From Leucocoprinus leucothites (Eukaryota > Basidiomycota > Agaricomycetes > Agaricales > Agaricaceae), in the NCBI GenBank assembly GCA_013368445.1, contig JAACJO010000027.1, positions 310,001 to 374,000 on the forward strand: a stretch of DNA of 64,000 nucleotides, given 5' to 3'. The position numbers were made by a program, and so were the translations under genes. Shown here piece after piece: positions 34,830 through 44,619 of the stretch. The notes below the pieces were generated by a model. It did not search any database. It had not been told where the DNA came from and worked only from the letters and a program-made list of their open reading frames with translations. Within the stretch, counting starts at the first letter, position 1, and each line of letters begins with the position of its first letter.

Positions 34830-36273
34830 TGCTCAACGTTGTTCCTAAGCTCAAGAGGATCAGGTCTTCCAGGTTGTGGGAATTGGCCCTGTCCTGGTCT
34901 TGGTTTTGCATTTCTTTGTAGGGGGGCTCTAAGTCCCAAAGGTGAGTATCACTATTATCTTGATTTGAATCATTACTACTTATGACTTTTAGATATTCCT
35001 CATCAGAAATATCAATAACCTCTTCAGTGGCCTGCTATGTGATGCCAATAAGTGAAGCCAATGTGACCAGAAACAGGCTCACTGAAACTGCTTGAGCTTT
35101 TCCAGCTCTGGCTTTGACTCTATTCTCCTGAGCCTAGATCACTGTGAATGGTCTTGTTACAACTTGAAATACAAAGGCATACATTGACTGATTTCTCCTG
35201 GTTCCCAGGCGTTGTACTGACTGTGATCTTGAATTTGGTGAGTTGACTTGTCAGTTCTAGTGAACTGCAGCTCACCTGGGTTTGTTCCTCTGAGTTGGTG
35301 ATTTCAATGACATCATTTGCAATCTTGATATAGGTAAGCTATCTAGTCAGACCTAGAGACCTCGGGCTCACCAGGCTTTGTTCCTTCACAGTGGTGATCT
35401 CAACAATATCATTCTCAGCCTTCATCTAAGTAAGCAACTTGAACAATCCCAGGAGTCTGTAACTCACCTGAGTTTGTTGTTCAGTAACAATAGTTTCAAC
35501 AATATTGTTTGCAACCTTGATCCCGGTGAGTTGTCTATTTAAACCTAAGGTCTAGGGCTTACCTGATCTCGTTCTCTTATATCATTGTCCTTGGCCATGT
35601 TGTGCATGACCTTGAATAAGATGAGTTAACCACTCTTGAACTGTGGTTCTGCCCTTACTGAATTCTTTCTCTTTGCAACTGTAGTGATGTCTGCTTCCTT
35701 CACAACCTTGATTTATGTGAGCCTTTTGGATTTATCCCGAAATTTGAAACCCACCTGATCTTCATTTGCATCACCCTTAGATTCTGGATGCATCGTAATG
35801 TTGATGGAGCTGATTGAGATCAAAGGTATGGTGCACTTGCGCTTACCTAGCTTGAAGGTCTCTGATTCAGTGTTATAGGTGGACTTGCCAGCAACAGATG
35901 ATGGGACAAGGGATGAAGTAGGTGGGAGGGGTTCAACTGATGGTGTGTGTGAGAGATGGGGGGCAGTCCCTGAAACTTCACCACATTGATCGATAGTTTT
36001 GATGAACTCACCAATACTGGGACATTCCTTGATCTCAATGTCACACCATTTAATAATCCATTTTTGAGGGCTTTCACTGTGACTGATTGTGAACCAGGCC
36101 TGAGAATGAACTGTGGTAAAGCCTTTTACAGCCAGGTCATAAATATCATATTGAACCTTAGGCCATTGTGTGTCCTTGGCTAAACCCGGGTACAGAGAAA
36201 GGTTAAACAGACCATAGATTGTTGGGAAGTTGTAGAACAATGGCTGGCTGGGCTGCTCTGATGGTGAGCTCAA
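34830..36273 (-). CDS. Unknown-family gene P3 with seven tandem micro-exons
   Basis: The first exon, 36273-35755 (the ATG at 36273 is the longest choice), has the weak family motif YDIYDLAVKGFTTVH, a Pro/Ser-rich linker and KRKCTIPLIS. It ends at a codon boundary. Seven micro-exons follow: 35706-35659, 35610-35563, 35515-35468, 35419-35372, 35323-35276, 35227-35183 and 35127-35083, each 48 or 45 nt, all phase 0, with GT-AG introns of 48, 48, 47, 48, 48, 48 and 55 nt. Several encode variants of VANDIVEITNSEEQTQ. A last part (about 35040-34830) reads EEVIDISDEEYLKV, acidic. The protein is unknown and probably disordered and charged. Splicing is inferred from sequence only. Confidence 0.5.
35083..35754 (-). 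repeat. Tandem exon-intron modules, 96-bp period
   Basis: Donor sites recur at plus-strand CTCAC or CTTAC starting at 35271, 35367, 35463, 35558 and about 35654, that is every 95-96 bp. Introns all end (C/T)TCAAG or ATCAAG, and exons share GCAAANGANNTNNTTGANATCACC. Both exon and intron are recognisably repeated, so the unit duplicated was an exon plus its intron. Confidence 0.8.
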
Positions 36274-36279
36274 GCTTTC

Positions 36280-37080
36280 TGGAATTCATGCTGGCAACTC
36301 ACTTTCAAGTAGGCAATGATATGAGCCCATCTCACCTCATCAGGAGGAGGGATGGTCTCAGAATGTCGAGTGTTCTCAGGACAAGGAGTGGTCATTGTTG
36401 ATGCAATGGTAATTCTCAGCTGGAGAGATGGTCTGAGATGGGTAAATGAACTTTTATTTTAGCTAGGTTGCTCATATAAATGTGTATTCCTTTCCTAGGG
36501 CACTTACAGTTGCCATCCCTTTTTCAAAACTTGAAAGAGCCTAGCTCTGACACCAAGGCATCACTCATCCTGATTACCCATTTCACTAATGCAGGGTGGG
36601 CTGTGGGTGGTCCGAAATCGATAAGATCCCATCTCAACCTCTCAGCCCACTCCAAGTATAAATCAGCCACTTACATATACTAATCCAGCTTTGTGGTTGT
36701 CACTAGTGCCATGTGCTTGGTGAGGTTTTTTTCTCAAAGTCCCAAGCACATCCTAACTACAAGGCAACCGCCTGATATTCCTGCACTGCTAGTGACTGTT
36801 CATGCCCAGAGTTTCTTGTCACCAGCCACGCTCTGCTGCTCAGACCCATTCTGAGCTGTGAAAAGCAAATGAAGCAGAGATCCTTTGATGCCTTCATCGA
36901 CTCTCTCCAAGGAAACCTCCCTGCCACTGCCAACATGTGGAGCCTAGACTCTGCATGTAAAAGAGTAGTGAGACTATGAAGAACCTCGGTAGGTGGTTTA
37001 CCTATGTGAGTGCTTGCTTGCTCCTTTTTTGTCTATAATTTAAGGTGTCAGTAGTGTGGTTATTGTGGCAGATTTCGATG
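36280..37080. other. No gene recognised
   Basis: This is upstream of P3; it may hold its promoter or further 5' exons. No motif is recognisable on either strand. Confidence 0.45.
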
Positions 37081-37360
37081 GCTTTCCAAGCACCTTGATG
37101 TCCGGGCTCTGTTGATGCAAGACAAGCAGTTAGGCACACTGATTGCTACTCTTGAATCATTGCAGTCCATGGGTTTGAATCCTACTACAGTTTCCCCTCC
37201 TTCGACTCCTGTACAAGCATTTTCACCTGCTGTTACTACTCAAACAGCCCGGTCTATGACCCCTACACCACTCCGTTCACCTGCTATCACTCTCAAGATC
37301 TGGGTAGAAGTACGCCAACTATTTATTTCATTCACTGATTTCTCTAACCATATTTTGTAG
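37081..37360 (+). pseudogene. Unidentified plus-strand fragment
   Basis: After a plausible acceptor near 37046 the plus strand reads SKHLDVRALLMQDKQLGTL then a Pro/Thr-rich tail (VSPPSTPVQAFSPAVTTQT). A CQYCG start just before could be a zinc-binding pair, but no partner residues are visible. Coding character is moderate and the family is unknown. Confidence 0.3.
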
Positions 37361-37399
37361 AATTCCAGCTCACCTGAATCTGTTGGAATTCCGTGCCCC

Positions 37400-38370
37400 A
37401 GTGGAGGTGCCTTTTCTCTTGCTGATCACAAACTCACTTTGGGAGTCTTTGGGGTTGAGCAAGGTGATGCATACAAACTACTAGATCCACATACTTGGGA
37501 TTGGAATCATGTGCATTGAGAGCAACCCATTTTCCCTGGCTCTGCAACATGTCTGTATCTCAGATGTCAAGGTGTTACTTGCCAAAATGGACTTCACAAT
37601 GCTCTCCTTTCCAACACATTCTAGATTTTTTCCTTTCAGTAGTAGCCTTTTAATCTCCTACTTAGTGGTGCTTAGCACTATATTTCCCCCCATGTTATCG
37701 CTGGTTTCCCCCATATCTATACTCCTTCCTTGAAAATGTATTTCATGAGCATGGGATTTTCACACACCTCTCAACTGATTGGTCTGTAATACTTTTCGAC
37801 TATTGCTGTTGTCTCCTGGTGCTGGTAGACTTAGGCTTGAGCATTTTTAGCAGCCACTGTACCTTTATTGAATGGTCACAGACAATTGGGGGGACATTCC
37901 ATAACCTTGTAATATTAATCTCAGTCCTAGATCTTCTAACCTATGCCGAATTTACTGGATACTGGTTGGGGCTGGCGGCTGCCATGCAAATATATAACCA
38001 GACCTTTGGGTCAAGGCTCATAATATATTTGTCATATCATGATTTTCTCTGATTTTGTCAATATATGCCTGAGGGGTACCATTACAAAGCCATTGAGTAA
38101 AATTTATGAAAGGGATCTGAACAATTATTTTGATCACTGAGGGAAACCTCGGCTACAGGTGGTCGATCTATCTGCCAGATGAGCAGTGCAAGATTTTGAG
38201 ACCTAATTACAATAACGACATTGAAGGCCAAACATGTAGTGCAAATACTCGGCTGCTCTGCCACCAGTGAGCCTTCACCCCTTTCTTCCCCACCATCACT
38301 CATGCCACTCACTAAATCACAGACAAAGTATCTCAAAAATCAGAGAAGACAGGAAAATTCAACATGAGGG
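37400..38370. other. No gene recognised
   Basis: Short frames only, without recognisable domains or repeat copies. Confidence 0.45.
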
Positions 38371-38379
38371 TGTGGGTGA

Positions 38380-39170
38380 AAGACCATGCCATTCCTCCAT
38401 TCATTGTTGAATTCCCTGGTGCATGTCAGGAGACGTGGGAGGTAAGTGGTCACTGTCCTCAAAATTCCTGTATGTGCATCTGACAATTCTTTAGATGGTT
38501 CAAATATGGTTCAAGAATGCCTGTACCCGGCCAATGCCTGCATCAAGATTTCACCATTCTCAACTTGTGTCTCATTCATCTTCACCCACTGGTAAAAATA
38601 CCATTTAGCATAAACAAGCAGGCTATACTTGATCATGTTCTCAGACTAAACAAGGAAAAATTCCAGAGACACAAGTTCATAGGGAAGTGGAATGCTGAGC
38701 TCACGCAATTTATTGCTGAACTACCTGAGGAGAAGTTGCAACACTATGAAGCATGAGTTACCCAGTTACGAGACCAAAGTCAAGCTCAACCCACCAAAGA
38801 AGAGACACTGAGGTATGTCTCCACAACTTCTTTATAAAATGGTACCCTGATCTTCTGGTATAGATGGCAAAAACATCTTGCCATGTGAGTGGGCATGGAT
38901 CTTCACAAGCTCCTTGGATAGGACTGCCATCAGTATGGTGATGGTCTCTTCTTCTTAGTTACCACTGCCCGTAAACCTTCGAACAGAATCTATGTCAAAA
39001 GGTAAATCACCCATAGCAGTCTGGGGCTCATTGTACTCAAGTCATTTCAATATTAGCTGGTTGATCTTGAATGTTCAGCAAGAGACCAGTTCCAATGCTT
39101 TCCTTGAAGCATATGATGACCATATCCATGACCACTTTTAAGCACTTGCTGATAAATAGCTACTATGTAA
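38380..39170 (+). pseudogene. Unidentified decayed plus-strand gene
   Basis: Two segments look coding: KWNAELTQFIAELPEEKLQHYEA (38697-38756, continuing past a TGA as VTQLRDQSQAQPTKEE) and, after an intron-like gap, DLHKLLG then GDGLFFLVTTARKPSNRIY (about 38894-39000). TGA stops interrupt both. The pattern is that of a fast-evolving multi-exon fungal gene. I cannot name it. A Pro/Thr/Lys-rich frame at 39377-39694 may be its 3' part. Confidence 0.3.
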
Positions 39171-39376
39171 GTTAGAGAACCCATTTTATATCTACTGTAT
39201 CCTCAGGGCCTTATCTTCAATAACAGGCCATGATAAGGTGACAGCACCACTCCTTGCCCAGACTTTCAGTGGAAAGTACTTCATACATCACTTCAATGTT
39301 GATTTCTTCTGATCAACCGCAATATTCGACCCCTGACCACAATATCACTGCTCAAGATATGTGAAAACTCAGGTGT

Positions 39377-39694
39377 TTGCTTGTACTACACAATGGCTCA
39401 TTTTATTTTCCATGTCCACCCACAGCCTCTGACTCAGCTAGGCCTAAGGGTCAAGGTGGCATAACACAAGGGAACTGGAGGAAGGGGCAGAATAGTGCCA
39501 TCCCTTTGAAGCTGAATACTGCTACTCCCTTGGAGACCACTGTCACCCAAAATACCCAAGGTCAGAAACGACACCATGAAACCATTGTACCTGTTTGCAC
39601 CTCTAAGCGCACTACACAGAAGCCACAGCTCCCCAAACCTATGGCCACTAAGGGCTCAGGGATCATCAAACAGTACATTCGTCTTCTTTTCTAA
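39377..39694 (+). CDS. Low-complexity Thr/Pro/Gln-rich ORF
   Basis: An open frame of 105 codons with Thr, Gln, Pro and Lys dominating. No domain. It may be the disordered C-terminus of the decayed gene just upstream. Confidence 0.25.
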   Translation: MLVLHNGSFYFPCPPTASDSARPKGQGGITQGNWRKGQNSAIPLKLNTATPLETTVTQNTQGQKRHHETIVPVCTSKRTTQKPQLPKPMATKGSGIIKQYIRLLF

Positions 39695-40059
39695 CAATTA
39701 TACTGAGGCTTTCCACAGGAAGCCTGGTTATGACCTCATTCCAGTTTCAGTCGAGAATGATACAGATAAATGACCTACCAAGTGTCAAAAGAAGAACAAT
39801 ATGGTCTAGCTTAATGTGATCACTCCTCTCTCAAGTACATCAGTATTTAATGCCCAAGCCACTTTCCTTAGAAGCCGCTTTTCTAGGCTAGTTTTCAAAT
39901 ATTGCTTTGAACCTTATTTTTTTTCTTGAATGATTCGGCTCTGGTTCTCTCTTATATCTATTCATAGTTGATCCACAGGCATTATTGATTTCAATAGGAC
40001 TAAATATGCAGTGTTGACATGTGGCATTAATTTTCAATAGAGATGAGCACACTAACTAT

Positions 40060-40708
40060 CTTTAGAACCAAAGTAAGCATACCAGTGGTTGACCACTCAC
40101 CTAGATAAGATGGTGTTAATACTACCATCAAAAGAGATGGTTGACGTTGAGTCCTGGCCTTCACCGGTGCTGCTGGAAGGCTCAATGTTTGACACTGAAT
40201 TTTGCTCACTGCCACTGTCAGAAGGCTTGACATTTGATGCTGAATTTTGTTCTCCACCTCTACCACTAGAAGGCTCGACAATTGACACTGAGTTCCATTC
40301 CCTACTACTACCCCTGGAAGACTCGATGTTGCTTGTCAAGCCTGGTTCCTCACTGCCACCCCTACCGACCCCTAGCCCTACTCATTAATACTCCCATCAC
40401 CCACAAAAATTGCATTGACTGCTTCTGTTGCATGCCCCTTGAAGAGTGTGTGCCACTACAAAAGTAGCCACATGGTTAGTTATCTTCACTCCATCTAATG
40501 AGTTTTGATCACTCACCAGAGGCCCTTTAATGCTTTCCTGATGTTTTTGAACCATATGGACATCGCGTTTCTCAGATATGGGGTGGCAGTGGACACTAGA
40601 AGATGCCATTGATGTGGTTGGAGGCAAAGAAACAATGATGAGCTTATTTCCTGGGGATCTCCCAAATGAGGGCCAAGTGCACATCAACAAACAGTCAATG
40701 TGTGACAA
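40060..40708 (-). CDS. Ser-rich small gene with 16-residue repeats
   Basis: A minus-strand exon (40339-about 40105) encodes three to four copies of a 15-16 residue unit, (S)SSGRGGEQNSASNVKP-like, then DGSINTILS and a good donor GTGAGT. A short last exon follows near 40060. An upstream exon may lie at 40708-40530 ending KGPL before GTGAGT. The product would be Ser/Gly/Glu/Asn-rich and disordered. No signal peptide is seen, and function is unknown. Confidence 0.35.
40130..40330. repeat. 45/48-bp tandem repeat in the Ser-rich exon
   Basis: Units start at 40176, 40221, 40269 and 40317 (45, 48 and 48 bp), each beginning GAAGRCTCRA and containing TTTGANNCTGAATTT. A more diverged unit lies before 40176. 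Lengths are multiples of three, so the reading frame is kept. Confidence 0.8.
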
Positions 40709-40719
40709 GCGTTCTTGAG

Positions 40720-41300
40720 CTCACCATCAGTGACAGGACTTTTCAGAGGTAAGTTGTGATGATTCGACAGCCAGCGGTGGTTTAAAGGTCTCATTAGAAA
40801 GTTTTGTTATTGAGCCCACTGGAGAACCACACATGCTGGCACTGGAAAGGCGGGAGATCCTGGATGTTGGCCAAGGCTCAAGGTGTTCCTGTTGAACCAG
40901 CCCCTAGTATTTTGTGGCCTGTCTCTCCTATGCTCTTGAGTGCCACAACCACTGGACTTGGCTCTGTGGCTACTAGCCTTGGTCTCTGAAGCAGCGCAGT
41001 TTTTTCATTGCACTGGTGCACGTACATGACCTTCCCTCCGAAGACTTCTGCTCTGCTCGATAGCCATCAAGATGATTGTTTGCACCTATATCACTCAGCT
41101 GTGTATGACTGGGTACCGGTTGGAGTATGGTATTGATCAAATTTAGAAAATACATTGGATGTAGTTGGCAAAAAATCTGGATTCAGGAACAATACTGGTT
41201 ATGATGACTGACAGTGCTTGTTTAAGTTTAATCTGGATTGTTGAACATGAGGAATAATATATGCCCCTTGTTCTACAACTGACCTTGCCTAAATACGGAT
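40720..41300. other. No gene recognised
   Basis: Mixed short frames on both strands. No domain recognised. Confidence 0.45.
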
Positions 41301-41307
41301 TGAAAGT

Positions 41308-41432
41308 GGCAGAGCCATTCAGTGCTGCATGCTCTGTAACTGACTTCATTTGAATCCGGCTTTAATCTAGATTAAATCTAGATTTAAAACAATCTAAGTG
41401 AATGAGAGTCATCATTCATGGATTAATCCAGA
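41308..41432. repeat. Inverted copy of the 9549-9672 palindromic repeat
   Basis: It contains CTTTAATCTAGATTAAATC, TTTAAAACAATCTAAGTGAA and TCATTCATGGATTAATCCAG, matching the reverse complement of about 9549-9672 with few changes. Confidence 0.8.
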
Positions 41433-41663
41433 TGACTGAAGTCCCCGTAATAGTTTGGTTATATTCACCTATACAGTTGCTTATTAAGCAACTGATCTTT
41501 CTTATTTATACCACATAGTCACCTATAAAAAGGGTCTGAACTACTTGGTGTGAACACTAAGATCACCATTCTCAATGTAAAGCACGGCTTTACACCAGAG
41601 CACTGGGGTTCCATTGTTGAGTTTTCTTATTCAGTGACTCAATATGCCTCCCATCAGCCCATG

Positions 41664-42798
41664 AGGGCCTGGTCCTAAGCTGGCACAATAAGTATCAACT
41701 TGATCTTATCAAAGGGGACTCCTTCTCAGTAAGTGACAAAGCTATTTACAAAGTCAGAGTTATAATACAGCAATTATAAGGGTTAAAGACTTGGTAATTG
41801 AGAGCTTAAAGACTTAAGTTCAATTTGACTTTGTTTAGATAATGGCTTGTATTGAGTTTCTACCTAACCAAGTAGAAACAATGTTTCTTATTGGTAGATG
41901 TTGATGACTTATATATGATACAAGTCCATATCTAATATTAACTAGGGTCAAGGGCTTCTAATAAAAGAAGAGAAGCATACAGCTTCCTTAACTCTAATTA
42001 AACTATATAAGATGTGATCTGTTAAAGAAGCTTTAGAAGTTCTTCTTTGACCATATGTGTCACAATCTGTGATTGCGACCTCTCCAATTCAATCTCTGAC
42101 TATTCTTTCAATTTCCAATTCCTGCAATTTTTCATTATCTACCATTTCTATAAATATTTCACAGCCTGTTTCTGCTCATCATTCTATCCTCCTTTCATTT
42201 GTGCTCATATTTGTTTCTGCCATTCCATTTATATTTGTCATTCTCCATTGTATCACATCTGTTGTTGTCTATTTACCTTTCATTTATCTGTTTATTCATT
42301 TATCATCACATTGTGAGCTTCACAATATTTATGTGTTATTTGTCCAATTTCATTTTATCTTAAATATGTTGCTACTAGCTCATGTATTACCTATTCTGAA
42401 TATCAACTAAGATTCCACTCTGAATTCTCTGTCCATTATTCCTTCAGGTTGAATTCCAATTCACACTGCCTGTCATCTTCCTCATAGACCAAATTGGTCG
42501 ATGCAATATCAGAAGGGTGCAGCACATACGCTGAAGCCAATGACCAATCTCTCCATAACTTTCACATGCTTAGTAAGTGCCAGTATTTTGCATAACTTGA
42601 CAATATGACATGATCACAAGCCAAGTCCAAATATAGGTCAACTATATTAATAATCACATATTATCAAAATGTTAACAAATCAAAATAAGTCATAATGAGT
42701 CAAAATAAACTAGAACAAACAAGACAAAACAAGTTAAGAAAATACAAAGACAAATAAAGAGAAAACATAATTGCAATATTACTTAAGTAAAGCTAATA
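41664..42798 (-). repeat. LTR-B copy, inverted, holding LTR-A and split by Gypsy-B
   Basis: 41664-42057 and 42608-42798 are two parts of one inverted LTR-B, separated by an LTR-A solo LTR. The sequence stops at GCTAATA (42798) where Gypsy-B begins; its missing last part, TCAACTT...ATACATAACA, is found after Gypsy-B at 49503-49555. The first bases of the other end are altered (GGGCCTGGTCC). Confidence 0.85.
42058..42602 (+). repeat. LTR-A solo LTR inside LTR-B, TSD ATATG
   Basis: This 545-bp copy runs TGTCACAATCTGTG to CATAACTTGACA, flanked by ATATG at 42053-42057 and 42603-42607. Its host is the inverted LTR-B around it, so LTR-A moved after that LTR-B copy was in place. Confidence 0.92.
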
Positions 42799-43310
42799 TG
42801 TTATGTATATTGATTATATCTAGCATTTGTTGTATCTACAATACGAAGTCAATATTAGCTTTACTTAAGTAATATCACAATTATGTTTTCCTCTTATTTA
42901 TTCTTGTATTTTTTAGTTTGTTTTGACTCGTTATGACTTGTTTGGTTTTGTTTGATGACATATGATTGTTAAATATAGCTGTACTATATTTGAACTTACC
43001 TTGTGATCAATCAGATGATCAAAGAAGAACTTCTTTAGAAGAACTTCTAAAGTTTCTTTGACAGATTGCGTCTTATATAGTTTAATTAGTGTTAAGGAAG
43101 CTGTACGCTTCTCTTCTTTCATTAGAAGCCCTTAGCCCTAGTTAATAATAGATACAGACTTATATAGTATATAAGTTGTTGATATCTACCAAGGAGAAAT
43201 GATGTTTCTCCTTGGTTAGGTGGAGACTCAATACAAGCCTTTATCTATACAAAGTCGAATTGAACTTAAGTCTTTAAGCTCTCAATTACCAAGTCTTTAA
43301 CCCTTATAAT
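42799..43310 (+). repeat. Gypsy-B 5' LTR, truncated
   Basis: It starts TGTTATGTATATTGATTATA and follows the 3' LTR closely, except for a 24-bp internal deletion near 42930 (between ACTC repeats) and loss of the last roughly 150 bp. Confidence 0.85.
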
Positions 43311-43786
43311 GAGGACCCCTGACACATCAATGTGACCATTGGTTTGCTTTGGCCAGTACAGTTGGATGACTGAGCAGTGCAGAAATGATGTAGCTAAGCA
43401 GCAGGGTAGCTAGGTTCCTGTCTTGTACATGTGGAAAACGTGGATTGTTGTCTGTTAACCAGTCTGTTAGTTCTTCTGATCCAGTTCTAGACCTTGGTCC
43501 TTATCTTTAGATCATTCGGATCATTCTCAGCATGGAGGTTTCCCTCGAGTCTTAAATCGGTAATTTGGAGATGCAGTGTCCTGAAGTCAAGGGTTTGAAT
43601 CCCCAGAACAGTTCACAACAGTGGACAGCTGTACTAGATTACCAGTCTTGCCTGCCGTATTGGTTGACTGTATTACTTCTTAGTAAGGAGCTTTGTAGCT
43701 ACACCACTAACGCACTATAGGGCTCTTAGGCATAGCATTATTCTTTTATAATACTAAGTGTGAAATCGCGAAAATATTAGTATTTC
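43311..43786. other. Foreign or unassigned DNA between 5' LTR and gag remnant
   Basis: It is not similar to the 3' LTR end and not coding. It contains GGGTTTGAATCCCC (about 43590), resembling a tRNA B-box, but no folded tRNA is evident. It may be a filler from deletion repair or a SINE-like insert. Confidence 0.4.
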
Positions 43787-44610
43787 TTGTTTATTTTTGG
43801 TTTTCGCGTCACACCGGCAAGGAAGGTTTGGTTTAAGTCAAGAGGAAAGACAAACATGGGATTGAAGCAGATGCAGAAGTCCCAGTCCAAACCGAAACAA
43901 GGGAATCGTAGACCTTTCAAGCCTAAAAGGAAAGATCCAGGTGCCATGGTTTATGAAATAGATCAAGCTAGCAACAAAGATGATCCATTTCAAGAATACT
44001 CAAATGAAAATTTTTGAGTACTCATGAAGATCAGATAGACATCATCAATCTTCAATCAAACAAAGGATTAACAGTATATGTATCAATATTGCTCCATACA
44101 ACCAGAGCAAAACATAACCTACAAGCACTACTCAATTCAGAAGCTAGTAGAGAATTTATCGACCCACAACTAGTCAATACCTACAACTTGCCAAAATTCA
44201 AAATGAAGAAGGCAATTAAAATCCATAACGCTGACAGAACACAGAACCTATCAGGAAGTTGTACTCACTACACAAAATTAAAAATAGAAGTGAACAACAA
44301 GATTATGATGATCTCTCCAAGAATAGTCAAACTTGGATCAAACCAACTATTCTTAGGAATCACATGGCTAAAGAGATTCAACCCTGATGTTGATTGGCAG
44401 AAACTGTCATTATGTTGGCAAGATGAAAACTCTCATACAATCAAGTTAACCAAAGCGAAAACTGATTCCATCAATCAGTTGTATTATGAAATCAATGTGA
44501 AGTCTAACACATCACAACAACTTCACAATTCGGCTACTAAACCAAAACAGGAATCAAACCCTGTGAAAGCCATACCAAAGAAATTTCATCAGTTTCTCAA
44601 AGTCTTCTAA
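43787..44610 (+). pseudogene. Gypsy-B gag end and aspartic protease
   Basis: 43787-44017 reads a Lys/Arg/Gln-rich tail of gag (MQKSQSKPKQGNRRPFKPK), without the zinc knuckle. 44014-44610 is the protease and linker: YVSILLHTTRAKHNLQALLN at the start, active site changed from the family DSGA to NSEA (about 44128), then GITWLKRFNPDVDW. Loss of the catalytic Asp means no protease activity. A frameshift separates it from RT. Confidence 0.82.
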
Positions 44611-44619
44611 CAAAGATGA

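Noticed and set aside
42931..43122. 63-codon minus-strand ORF, also at 48996-49187
   Set aside because: It is inside the two LTR-B copies of Gypsy-B; conserved only because LTRs are nearly identical.
43585..43610. tRNA-like B-box GGGTTTGAATCCCC
   Set aside because: No matching A-box or cloverleaf could be built by eye, so no tRNA or SINE is called.
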